Below are positions 26,712-35,078 of a stretch of DNA of 64,000 nt, piece by piece; within the stretch, counting starts at the first letter, position 1; every line of letters starts with the position of its first letter. A model generated the notes under the pieces. The model saw only the letters and a list, made by a program, of their open reading frames with translations, was not told the origin of the DNA and did not search any database. Source of the stretch: Virgibacillus_R byunsanensis (lineage in GTDB: Bacteria; Bacillota; Bacilli; Bacillales; Amphibacillaceae); assembly GCF_042675965.1 (NCBI RefSeq), contig NZ_JBHTKJ010000007.1, positions 310,001 to 374,000 of the forward strand, written 5' to 3'. A program made the position numbers and the translations under genes.

Positions 26712-27638
26712 GTGAATTTACCGGGATCAGTCACGATAAATGATGTGATGTTACGAGATGGATTACAACTGGAGGATAAAATTTTAACGGTTGATGAGAA
26801 GTATGATCTGGCTGGTCGTTTGATTGAAGCGGATATTCCATCACTTGAAATTGGTTCTTTTGTTCATCCGAAATTTGTTCCACAAATGGCTAATACGGGT
26901 GAATTATTTGAAAGTTTACTAGAAAAATACGGATCAAATAATTTTATAACACTAGTTCCTAATTTAAAGGGTGCGCAAAGGGCAGTTGAGCACGGATTAG
27001 CTCAACTTAACTTCGTGTTTTCTGCGAGTAATACTCATAACTTGCAAAATGTGAGACAAACAACAGAAGAATCGCTTGATCAATTTGAAGCGATAAAAGA
27101 ATTTTGTGATGAACATCGTGTAAAGTTGGATGTGTCGATTGCAACAACATTCGGTTGTCCTTTTGAGGGACAGATTGCCGAGAATCGCATTCAATCTATT
27201 GTTAAGAGAGTTACAGAAAGTGAACCTAATATTGTAACATTGGCTGATACAACAGGAATGGCAAACCCTAAACAAGTATACTATCTAATGAATCTTCTCC
27301 TTGAACAATACCCTGATATTCGTTTTAATCTTCATTTCCATAATACAAGAGGAATGGGATTATCGAATGTTCTCGCTGGAATGGAGGCAGGAGTAACAAG
27401 CTTTGATACTTCCCTTGGAGGTTTAGGTGGATGTCCTTTTGCCCCAGGTGCAACGGGTAATGTTTGTACAGAGGATGTCGTCCACATGTTACATAGCATG
27501 GGGATTAAAACAGGTATTAATTTAGATGAATTAATTGATACATCCGCTAGTTTAAGAGATATTCTAGGGCATGAATTATCAAGTAGTGTTCTAAAAGCAG
27601 GAAAATATGATAGAAAATATCCAGTTCCAACAAAGTAA
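26712..27638 (+). CDS. HMG-CoA lyase family protein
   Basis: A 308-residue TIM-barrel lyase. It shows the DVMLRDGLQLED metal/catalytic Arg-Asp motif, SLEIGSFVHPKFVPQMA, LADTTGMANP, NLHFHNTRGMGL with the metal-binding HxH, and the catalytic-loop Cys in GGLGGCPFAPGATGN. It is of the HMGL/YngG branch, cleaving 3-hydroxy-3-methylglutaryl-CoA to acetyl-CoA and acetoacetate, or a related 3-hydroxyacyl-CoA. GTG 26712 is preferred because GGGGGTGG stands at normal spacing from it. It is the first gene of a long operon reaching about 32973, with a candidate operator upstream. Confidence 0.9.
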   Translation: MNLPGSVTINDVMLRDGLQLEDKILTVDEKYDLAGRLIEADIPSLEIGSFVHPKFVPQMANTGELFESLLEKYGSNNFITLVPNLKGAQRAVEHGLAQLNFVFSASNTHNLQNVRQTTEESLDQFEAIKEFCDEHRVKLDVSIATTFGCPFEGQIAENRIQSIVKRVTESEPNIVTLADTTGMANPKQVYYLMNLLLEQYPDIRFNLHFHNTRGMGLSNVLAGMEAGVTSFDTSLGGLGGCPFAPGATGNVCTEDVVHMLHSMGIKTGINLDELIDTSASLRDILGHELSSSVLKAGKYDRKYPVPTK

Positions 27639-27655
27639 ATGAGGAGGGAAAGCAA

Positions 27656-28450
27656 TTGTCGAAGTGGGAAACGATTACATTAGATCAAGATGACGTAACA
27701 AAAGGGGTCTTTACGTTAACATTAAATCGTCCTGATGCTATGAATGCATTAAATACACAAATGGCGATTGATTTAATTGACTGCCTAGATCAGTTAAAGG
27801 AAAACAAGGAATTGCGTGTATTAGTACTAACTGCATCAGGGGAAAAGGGCTTTTGTGTTGGTGCGGATTTAAAAGAACGTAACGGTATGACAAATGACCA
27901 ATGGAAGCGTCAGCATGATTTTTTTGAGAGCGCATACAAATTGATAAGAGAATTTCCGTATCCAGTTATTGCTGCAGTGAATGGGTACGCGCTTGGCGGT
28001 GGAATGGAATTAGCGTTGAGCTGTGACCTGCGAGTTATTTCATCACACGCCAAAATGGGCTTACCTGAGGTGACGATTGGCATTATTCCGGGTGTAGGAG
28101 GTACACAGCTATTACCAAGATCGATCCCTGTAGGTGTTGCTAAAGAATTTTTATTTAGAGGAAATCATATGACTGCAATTCGCGCAAAAGAACTTGGCCT
28201 TGTAAATGATGTTGCGGAGATCAGCGAGTTATTGGATAAAACACTTGATATAGCTCGAGATATTGGTAAAAATGCTCCATTAGCATTGAAGTCAATAAAA
28301 CAGTCGGTAAATAACGGGTTACAAACAGATATAAATACAGCACTTAACATTGAATTAGATCAATATTATAAATGTGCTAATTCTGAGGACCGACTAGAAG
28401 GAATCAAATCGTTTAATGAAAAACGCCAACCTGTTTGGCAGGGTCAATAA
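27656..28450 (+). CDS. Enoyl-CoA hydratase/isomerase family protein
   Basis: A 264-residue crotonase-fold protein starting at TTG behind GAGGAGGG. Marks are LNRPDAMNALN, the oxyanion-hole segments KGFCVGADLKER and AVNGYALGGGMELALSCD, and GLPEVTIGIIPGVGGTQLL, where the two Glu of the hydratase pair (here in GMELA and LPEV) are present. It likely hydrates a 2-enoyl-CoA intermediate made by the acyl-CoA dehydrogenase encoded next. It sits 17 bp after the lyase gene, in the same operon. Confidence 0.92.
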   Translation: MSKWETITLDQDDVTKGVFTLTLNRPDAMNALNTQMAIDLIDCLDQLKENKELRVLVLTASGEKGFCVGADLKERNGMTNDQWKRQHDFFESAYKLIREFPYPVIAAVNGYALGGGMELALSCDLRVISSHAKMGLPEVTIGIIPGVGGTQLLPRSIPVGVAKEFLFRGNHMTAIRAKELGLVNDVAEISELLDKTLDIARDIGKNAPLALKSIKQSVNNGLQTDINTALNIELDQYYKCANSEDRLEGIKSFNEKRQPVWQGQ

Positions 28451-28480
28451 ACGAACCATAATTGTAAGGAGGAAGTATAA

Positions 28481-29653
28481 ATGACAAAAACAGTAACAAA
28501 AAGTACACCAGAAGAATTAGAAATGATCCGTAGTAGTGTAAGAGCACTTTGTGAAAGGTTTCCGGAATCGTACTGGAGAGAAACAGATGAAAAGAAGGCA
28601 TATCCGGAAGAATTTATTAAAGCGTTAACAGAAGAAGGTTGGTTGTCTGTTTTAATACCAGAAGAATACGGTGGAGCAGGACTAGGGATGTTGGAAGCAG
28701 GTGTGATTTTAGAAGAAATTAATCGCTCGGGTGGTAATGCTGGTGCTGGCCATGCGCAGATGTATACGATGGGAGCGGTTCTAAGACACGGTAATGAAGA
28801 ACAAAAACAACGTTATTTACCAAAAATCGCAAGTGGTGAGACTCGCTTACAAGCCTTTGGTATAACTGAACCCACTGCTGGAAGTGATACGACAAGTATA
28901 ACAACCACTGCAGTTCGTAAAGGCGATAAATATATTGTAAATGGGCAGAAAATATGGATTTCTCGTACGGAGCACTCCGATTTGATGCTCCTGTTGGCTC
29001 GTACAACACCAAAGGATCAAGTGAAGAAAAAGACAGACGGACTAAGCCTGTTCTTGTTAGATATGAAGGACCAAAAGGATAACCTGACTATTCGTCCAAT
29101 TGATACGATGATTAATCATGCAACTACTGAAGTGTTTTTTGAAAATACCGAGATCCCGGTTGAGAATTTAATTGGGGAAGAAGGAAAGGGTTTCAAATAT
29201 GTGTTAAGTGGTATGAATGCTGAGCGAATTCTGATTGCTTCTGAAAGTATTGGGGATGGAAAATATTTTGTTGACAGATCAGTTCAATATGCAAATGAAC
29301 GTGAGGTTTTCAATCGTGCAATCGGGCAAAACCAGGGTGTTCAATTTCCAATAGCACAGTCCTATATGGATATAGAGGCGTCTAAGTTAATGCGTGATAA
29401 AGCAGCTGAAATGTTTGATGAAGGCGAAAATTGCGGGGCTGAAGCGAATATGGCAAAGTATCTTGCATCTGAGGCAACTTGGAAGGCTGCAAATGCTGCT
29501 ATGACTACATACGGGGGATATGGTTTTGCGACAGAGTATAACATTGAACGTAAATTCCGAGAAGCCCGTTTGTTTATCGTGGCACCTGTTACGAACAATC
29601 TCGTTGTAAGTTATATGGCTCAGCATGTTCTTGGGCTACCTCGATCGTTTTAA
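28481..29653 (+). CDS. Acyl-CoA dehydrogenase
   Basis: A 390-residue FAD enzyme of the acyl-CoA dehydrogenase fold. Marks are LIPEEYGGAGLGMLEAGVILEE, FGITEPTAGSDTTSITTTA (flavin/substrate loop), QKIWISRTEHSDLMLLLART, ERILIASESIGDG and the C-terminal MTTYGGYGFATEYNIERKFREARLF. The YGGYGFATEYNIERKFRE stretch is typical, though I cannot fix the catalytic Glu by eye. It introduces a 2,3 double bond in an acyl-CoA. Substrate chain or branching is unknown. Between a hydratase and a PrpD gene, it suggests CoA-ester beta-oxidation of a short or branched acid. Confidence 0.92.
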   Translation: MTKTVTKSTPEELEMIRSSVRALCERFPESYWRETDEKKAYPEEFIKALTEEGWLSVLIPEEYGGAGLGMLEAGVILEEINRSGGNAGAGHAQMYTMGAVLRHGNEEQKQRYLPKIASGETRLQAFGITEPTAGSDTTSITTTAVRKGDKYIVNGQKIWISRTEHSDLMLLLARTTPKDQVKKKTDGLSLFLLDMKDQKDNLTIRPIDTMINHATTEVFFENTEIPVENLIGEEGKGFKYVLSGMNAERILIASESIGDGKYFVDRSVQYANEREVFNRAIGQNQGVQFPIAQSYMDIEASKLMRDKAAEMFDEGENCGAEANMAKYLASEATWKAANAAMTTYGGYGFATEYNIERKFREARLFIVAPVTNNLVVSYMAQHVLGLPRSF

Positions 29654-29674
29654 ATAAAACTAAGGAGTGATTTC

Positions 29675-31033
29675 GTGGAGTTAAGTCAAGATATAGCTAA
29701 GTATATCAAGTCTACGAAGTATGAAGATCTTCCGCAAGATGTTGTTTCTTATACAAAATTATGTATCCTTGATTATTTCGGGTCAGCTTTTGCAGGCTCG
29801 GCAAAACCTCCTGTGAAAATGATTGATGAATTGGTTCGTGAAATGGGGGGCGAGTCACAGGCAACGTTAATCACTGGGGGCGAGACATCTGTTGCAAATG
29901 CTGCATTGGTAAATGGTGCTGCAAGCCATATCGTAGAACTAGACGATATTCATAAAGCATCGATCATCCATGCAGCGACGGTCGTAATCCCAGCAGCACT
30001 TGCAATTGCAGAATGGAAAGAGTTATCCGGCAAGGATCTTATTACTGCAGTGGTGGTTGGTTATGAAGTGAGTTATCGTGTTGGTGAAGCTGTTTCACCA
30101 TCCCACTACTATTATTGGCATAATACCGCAACCTGTGGAACGTTTGGGTCTGCCTCAGCTGTTGCTAAATTACTTGATCTGGGTGAAGAGGAAATCATCC
30201 ATACACTTGGCAGTGCAGGAACGCAAGCTGCGGGATTATGGGAGTTCATTGAAGATGGTGCTATGACAAAGCAACTCCATCCTGGAAAAGCAGCTATGAA
30301 TGGGGTCATAAGTGCACTGTTAGCGCAAAAAGGATTTACAGGAGCACGTAAAATATTAGATGGTGACCGTGGGTTTTTCAAAGCAATGAGTGACGAATTT
30401 CAGGTGGAAAAAATTACGAAAGGCCTTGGTGAGCAATTTAAAATAATTGAAAACTCATATAAGATTCATGCTTCCTGTCGGCATACACATCATGCAATGG
30501 ATTTAATGATCGATTATAAAAAGGAAAGCCAAATCAGTTCTGAAGAAATTGATCGTATTACGGTTAAAACCTATCAAGTAGCTATCAACATAACGGATAA
30601 TGATGATCCCAATACGGAATATGCATCAAAATTCAGCTTGCAATACTGCACAGCCTTAGCCCTAATAAATGGTCAAGGTGGACTTGATCAATTTAATGAT
30701 CAGGCACTCTGGAATGATGAAATCCGTTCCTTAATGAAGCGTGTCGATGTTCAAGTAGATCCGGAGATTGATAGATTATATCCCGACAAGTGGGGTGCTG
30801 TAGTAGAGATTCAGTTAAAATCAGGTGAAACGATAACGAAGCAAACGGATTATCCTAAAGGTGATCCAGAAAACCCTGTAACAGCTGTAGAATTATTAGA
30901 TAAGTTTATGAAGCTATCCCATAAACTACCAGAAGATGATCGGGAACTATTTGCGGACAAAGTGATGGCATTGGAATCATTAGAGAATGTGAAGGACTTA
31001 ATGAAAGCTACGAAAACAACACATGTAAGTTAA
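29675..31033 (+). CDS. MmgE/PrpD family protein (copy 2)
   Basis: A 452-residue paralogue of the protein at 25227. It has LVNGAASHIVELDDIHKAS, IHAATVVIPAALAIAE, MTKQLHPGKAAMNG and the KIHASCRHTHHAMD segment, which differs from KPYACGIVLHPAID in copy 1 and suggests another substrate. It starts at GTG behind AAGGAG, 21 bp after the dehydrogenase gene. Family members act on 2-methylcitrate, cis-aconitate or iminodisuccinate; which applies here is open. Confidence 0.88.
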   Translation: MELSQDIAKYIKSTKYEDLPQDVVSYTKLCILDYFGSAFAGSAKPPVKMIDELVREMGGESQATLITGGETSVANAALVNGAASHIVELDDIHKASIIHAATVVIPAALAIAEWKELSGKDLITAVVVGYEVSYRVGEAVSPSHYYYWHNTATCGTFGSASAVAKLLDLGEEEIIHTLGSAGTQAAGLWEFIEDGAMTKQLHPGKAAMNGVISALLAQKGFTGARKILDGDRGFFKAMSDEFQVEKITKGLGEQFKIIENSYKIHASCRHTHHAMDLMIDYKKESQISSEEIDRITVKTYQVAINITDNDDPNTEYASKFSLQYCTALALINGQGGLDQFNDQALWNDEIRSLMKRVDVQVDPEIDRLYPDKWGAVVEIQLKSGETITKQTDYPKGDPENPVTAVELLDKFMKLSHKLPEDDRELFADKVMALESLENVKDLMKATKTTHVS

Positions 31034-31064
31034 TGATAAGGATTATGGGAAGGATTTTCATAAT

Positions 31065-31583
31065 ATGAATGATGCTAGTGTAACAAAACAAAAAGCGATC
31101 GATGCGATTACGAATAAACTATCGACGTTACGTGGGGATGAACTGGAACATATTCGTCATGTTCTTGACACTATAGTGGAAGCAAGAAATGATTCCATGC
31201 ATTATCTTGGCAAGTTTCTAGGAATTAGTGAAGTTGATAATGGATTTATGATGGAGTTAGGAAAGCAAAATGAGAATACTTACGGGGTAGCACAAGGTGG
31301 TGCCATCTACACATTAGCAGATGTTGCAATTGGCTTTTCAATTCTTAATCAGCTTCAGGGAGAAGAAAAAGTTTTTACGCAGGAATTAAAAGTGAACTTC
31401 ATTAAAAAAGGTGAAGGTGAATTTTTGTATGCCAAGCCAAGTGTACTACATTTTGGAAAAAGAACTGTAGTTGCTGATTGTAGTATTAAAGATGTCAATG
31501 GTCAGTTGATAGCACAAGCACTTGGTACATTTCATGTTACAAGAGCGAGAAAGGAGGATATAGATGAGGGAGATTACGTATGA
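31065..31583 (+). CDS. PaaI-type hotdog thioesterase
   Basis: A 172-residue hotdog-fold protein, somewhat longer than usual owing to an N-terminal helical extension (about 45 residues). The motif YGVAQGGAIYTLADVAIGFS is the PaaI/YdiI-type helix with an Asp, followed by the strands ELKVNFIKKGEGEFLYAKP and KRTVVADCSIKD. It likely hydrolyses a CoA ester of the pathway, recycling CoA. Its last 20 bases overlap the next gene, so the two are translationally linked. Confidence 0.85.
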   Translation: MNDASVTKQKAIDAITNKLSTLRGDELEHIRHVLDTIVEARNDSMHYLGKFLGISEVDNGFMMELGKQNENTYGVAQGGAIYTLADVAIGFSILNQLQGEEKVFTQELKVNFIKKGEGEFLYAKPSVLHFGKRTVVADCSIKDVNGQLIAQALGTFHVTRARKEDIDEGDYV

Positions 31584-32406
31584 AGACATCGTTGAAAAAG
31601 TAGCATCTATGTGTCAAGAAGCTAGTTATAGTCTTGGTGAAGATGTTCTTAATGCATTTCATGCTGCTGTGAAAACGGAAGCATCGGACAATGGAAAACA
31701 TGTGTTAAATCAGCTGATTGAAAATGCTGAGATTGCCGAAACGGAACATGTTCCCATGTGTCAGGACACAGGAACAGCTGTCTTTATTGCAGATATTGGC
31801 CAGGAGTGCCATATAACTGGCGGTAGTCTAACAGATGCTATCAATGAGGGTGTTAAGAAAGGGTACGGGGAAGGATATCTTCGTAATTCAATAGTTCGTG
31901 ATCCATTAGACCGGAAAAACACAGGAGATAACACCCCTGCGATTGTACACATCGATTTTGTTGAAGGAAACCAGCTTAAGCTTCACATGACTGCTAAAGG
32001 TGGAGGAGCAGAGAATATGAGTGATCTAAAAATGCTTAAACCATCAGATGGGTTGCAAGGGATTAAGGATTATATTCTTGATATCGTAAAGGTCGCTGGC
32101 CCAAATGCATGTCCACCATTAGTTGTCGGTGTTGGTATTGGAGGAAATTTTGAACGGTGTGCATTTCTCGCTAAGAAGTCACTATTTCGTCCGATCGGTG
32201 AACGCCATCAAGACGCTGAAATTGCTGCTTTAGAAAACGAATTAGCTGAAGAAATTAATCGTCTTGGAATTGGTCCACAAGGAATGGGTGGAACAACAAC
32301 CGCGCTTGATGTAAAGGTAGAAGTAGAGGCATGCCATATTGCGGCATTACCAGTTGCAGTTAATTTAAATTGTCATGCCAGTCGCCATAAGGAAGTTACT
32401 TTATAA
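31564..32406 (+). CDS. Class I fumarase / L-tartrate dehydratase, alpha subunit
   Basis: A 280-residue iron-sulfur hydro-lyase subunit. Cysteines likely to bind the [4Fe-4S] cluster are in PMCQDTGTAVFIADIG, GGNFERCAFLAKK and NLNCHASRH. The family includes TtdA (L-tartrate dehydratase), two-subunit class I fumarase and mesaconase. AAAGGAGG precedes ATG 31564, inside the end of the thioesterase gene. With the tartrate-type dehydrogenase and D-tartrate-dehydratase-like gene nearby, tartrate is one candidate substrate; mesaconate/citramalate is another because of the CoA-transferase and CitE-like lyase. Confidence 0.9.
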   Translation: MREITYEDIVEKVASMCQEASYSLGEDVLNAFHAAVKTEASDNGKHVLNQLIENAEIAETEHVPMCQDTGTAVFIADIGQECHITGGSLTDAINEGVKKGYGEGYLRNSIVRDPLDRKNTGDNTPAIVHIDFVEGNQLKLHMTAKGGGAENMSDLKMLKPSDGLQGIKDYILDIVKVAGPNACPPLVVGVGIGGNFERCAFLAKKSLFRPIGERHQDAEIAALENELAEEINRLGIGPQGMGGTTTALDVKVEVEACHIAALPVAVNLNCHASRHKEVTL

Positions 32407-32421
32407 TAAAGGGGTTTTATC

Positions 32422-32973
32422 ATGTCTACCAGAGTAAAAATTCCTTTTGAAAAGGATCAACTTAAAACGTTAAAAGCTGGTGATCGCGTTTTGCTTACTG
32501 GCACCGTTTATACGGCAAGAGATGCAGCCCATAAACGTATGATCGAGCAGGTTGAAGCGGGTGGATCTCTTCCTTTTGATGTAGTAGACCAGGTGATTTA
32601 TTATGTAGGGCCGACACCAACAAAAACTGGTCAAGTAATCGGTTCAGCTGGTCCAACTACAAGTAGTCGGATGGATAAATATACTCCAAAACTTCTACAG
32701 ATGGGGTTAAAAGGAATGATTGGTAAAGGATACCGAAGTGATGAAGTTAAAAGAGCAATAGTGGATTCACAAGCAGTTTATTTTGGCGCAATTGGCGGTT
32801 CTGCGGCATTAATTTCAAAATCAATTAAACGTGTGGAGATCATTGCTTATGATGATTTGGGTACAGAGGCTATTCGTAAGTTAGAAATAGAGGACTTTCC
32901 GGTTGTTGTCATTAATGATGCTTCTGGTGGTGATTTATACGAGGAAGGTGTTGCAACGTATCGGCAACATTAA
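32422..32973 (+). CDS. Class I fumarase / L-tartrate dehydratase, beta subunit
   Basis: A 183-residue partner of the alpha subunit, equivalent to the C-terminal domain of one-chain FumA. Motifs are LTGTVYTARDAAHKRM, YYVGPTPTKTGQVIGSAGPTTSSRMD, GMIGKGYRSDEV and YFGAIGGSAALIS. The alpha and beta chains would form the active [4Fe-4S] hydro-lyase. It starts 16 bp after the alpha gene and ends the long operon. Confidence 0.92.
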   Translation: MSTRVKIPFEKDQLKTLKAGDRVLLTGTVYTARDAAHKRMIEQVEAGGSLPFDVVDQVIYYVGPTPTKTGQVIGSAGPTTSSRMDKYTPKLLQMGLKGMIGKGYRSDEVKRAIVDSQAVYFGAIGGSAALISKSIKRVEIIAYDDLGTEAIRKLEIEDFPVVVINDASGGDLYEEGVATYRQH

Positions 32974-32993
32974 TTGCTTTGACTCCTTTTTTA

Positions 32994-33122
32994 GTAGATA
33001 AGAAGGTATAAAACTTTCTTATCTACACAAGTGTAACTAAGGCTTGCACTCCAGAGCGTATGGGATTCTAAGAAAGCAAAGTACGCTTACTAAGAGTCCC
33101 TTTAACGATAAGCCGAGTTTTT
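32994..33122 (+). repeat. Dispersed two-hairpin repeat, copy 2 with inner extra hairpin
   Basis: GTAGATAAGAAGG (32994-33006) pairs with CTTTCTTATCTAC (33014-33026) around a TATAAAA loop. Then come AAGTGTAACTAAGGCTT and, after an added about 50-bp piece with its own stem (GGGATTCTAAG.../CTTACTAAGAGTCCC), ACGATAAGCCGAGTTTTTTT. The outer parts match copy 1 at 931-1016. It fills the gap between the fumarase and MFS genes and may also act as a terminator. Confidence 0.65.
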
Positions 33123-33153
33123 TTAAAAAAGGAGCTGATAGGGGCGGTAGAAG

Positions 33154-34398
33154 ATGAAGGATATCAATATAAGGAGTCAATATACAAGAAATGAACCGGA
33201 ATTTTGGAAACTGACTATCGGTTTTACGTTAGCATCCTTTTTTATATTCGCCAATTTGTATAATGTTCAGCCATTGTTGCCTATTTTTTCGCGGGAATAT
33301 AATATATCTCCTACTGTTTCAAGTCTATCTCTATCATTAACAACCTTTTCATTAGTCATTAGTCTCCTTGTTTTTGGATTTTTGTCTGATCGAAAAGGTC
33401 GTACCAAGCTAATGCGGATCACGATGTGGTTATCAGTTGTTCCACTTATCGCGGTACCATTAGTTGATGAATTTTGGTGGTTGCTTATGTGGAGGTTTAT
33501 TTCAGGGATTACGTTGGCGGGACTCCCTGCAATGGCAGTGGCATATATAAACGAAGAGGTAGAGCAAAGGAGTAGAGGGTTATCTGTTTCCTTATTCATT
33601 GCAAGTAATGCTTTAGGAGGGATGACAGGACGTGTTTTAGGTGGGTACTTTGCTGACGAATTTAGCTGGCAGGATAGTTTTTATGCTTTGGCTGTTATTG
33701 GGGTTATGGTGAATATCTTGTGCTTATTTTTAATTCCTCGTTCAAGGAATTTTAAAAAATATAGTTATTCACTGACCAAGGACCTTAAAGGAATGGCTGT
33801 TCATCTAAAGAACCCGCTCTTATTGTTTGCATTTATATTTGGAATGATGCTGCAAACGGCATTTGCTGGCGTTTGGACCTATGTACCCTATTATTTAGAA
33901 AGCGAACCATTTCATTTAACTATTGGTGCTATTTCGTTTATTTACTTTAGTTATATTTTTGGTGTAATTGGATCGCCACTGGCTGGAAGGGTTTCTGATC
34001 ATTATGGTATTACAAACGTAATGAAATTTGGGTTAGTTGCCATGATGGTTGGGGTTTTAACTACTTTGATCATGAATGTTTCCATGATTATTGTCGGGCT
34101 ATCCATCGTATGCTTTGGTTTTTTTATTGCACATTCTATGGCCTCGACATGGGTAGGGATAAACGCTACCCACCATCGCAGTGGTGCGACGAGTATCTAT
34201 TTATTCAGCTATTATAGTGGTGCAGCACTTGGAGGGACAGGTATAGGGTTTATATGGTCAACTTTCGGCTGGATAGGTGTAGCGACAATTTGTGTGATTT
34301 TCCCAGTTACATCAGGTGTGATTTTCTTTCGAATCGTAAAAAAAGTGGAAAATTCAAATCAAGAGTTTGACGCTTTAAGCTATGAAAAGGGGAATTAA
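33154..34398 (+). CDS. Major facilitator superfamily transporter
   Basis: A 414-residue carrier with 12 predicted helices. The MFS loop motif after helix 2 reads GFLSDRKGRTKLM, and SPLAGRVSDHYG repeats it in the second half. The N-terminal YNVQPLLPIFSREYNIS is typical of the YgaY/YybF-like group of MFS proteins. The substrate is unknown; gene context suggests an organic acid. It ends 2 bp before the GntR gene, so they are co-transcribed. Confidence 0.9.
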   Translation: MKDINIRSQYTRNEPEFWKLTIGFTLASFFIFANLYNVQPLLPIFSREYNISPTVSSLSLSLTTFSLVISLLVFGFLSDRKGRTKLMRITMWLSVVPLIAVPLVDEFWWLLMWRFISGITLAGLPAMAVAYINEEVEQRSRGLSVSLFIASNALGGMTGRVLGGYFADEFSWQDSFYALAVIGVMVNILCLFLIPRSRNFKKYSYSLTKDLKGMAVHLKNPLLLFAFIFGMMLQTAFAGVWTYVPYYLESEPFHLTIGAISFIYFSYIFGVIGSPLAGRVSDHYGITNVMKFGLVAMMVGVLTTLIMNVSMIIVGLSIVCFGFFIAHSMASTWVGINATHHRSGATSIYLFSYYSGAALGGTGIGFIWSTFGWIGVATICVIFPVTSGVIFFRIVKKVENSNQEFDALSYEKGN

Positions 34399-34400
34399 TA

Positions 34401-35063
34401 ATGAAACTCGAAGCGATGACTTTGTCCCAAAAAATAGCACAATCTATTGCGGATCAAATTGTAGAAGGTTATATAAAGCCTGGTGAGCGATTATTAGAAA
34501 ATAAACTAACAGATACATTCGGTACAAGTAGAGCACCGATCCGGGAAGCACTTTACATACTGGAAAGTGACGGAATCGTAGAACGGGTTCAACGACGGGG
34601 TGTTTTTGTAAAAGAATATAATCGAAAAGAACTGATTGATTTATATGATGTTGTTTACCGATTGGAAGAATTTGCTCTAAAAAAGGCAATCGTAAACGCA
34701 ACCGATGAAGAGATAGCCAGGATATTTAATCTTTTAGAGCACATGGCAGATTTTATAAAAGACCGCGAAATTAAAGATTATTTTCCTTTAATGGAAGAAC
34801 TGCATCAACTAATTTTCTTATTGTCAAAAAATGATGTGTTAGATGATCTGTATAGAAAGATCTACAAACAATTAAGGCCATTTCGATATATGGCATTATC
34901 TTATCCTGATAGTTTAGAGCAATCGTTTCTGGAATACTATGAAATAGCTGAGGGTTTAAAAGCACGTGATATTGATCAAACATTAAAAGCTTTGCAGAAA
35001 AAAGAAAAACGTGTGTTATTAAACTTTGAAAATCTGTTGATCGACAGCCAAACGCTGAAATAA
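34401..35063 (+). CDS. GntR family regulator, FCD domain (regulator 1)
   Basis: A 220-residue regulator with an N-terminal winged helix (LSQKIAQSIADQIVEGYIKPG, LLENKLTDTFGTSRAPIREAL, then ESDGIVERVQRRGVFV) and a C-terminal helical FCD ligand domain (metal-binding-type His in MEELHQLIFLL). FCD regulators sense organic acids and usually repress nearby catabolic genes. It lies directly between the transporter and the enolase-superfamily gene. It may bind the GGATAYTGGATACAAT-type sites, as may the second GntR at 37205. Confidence 0.92.
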   Translation: MKLEAMTLSQKIAQSIADQIVEGYIKPGERLLENKLTDTFGTSRAPIREALYILESDGIVERVQRRGVFVKEYNRKELIDLYDVVYRLEEFALKKAIVNATDEEIARIFNLLEHMADFIKDREIKDYFPLMEELHQLIFLLSKNDVLDDLYRKIYKQLRPFRYMALSYPDSLEQSFLEYYEIAEGLKARDIDQTLKALQKKEKRVLLNFENLLIDSQTLK

Positions 35064-35078
35064 GAAAGGGAGATTAGG

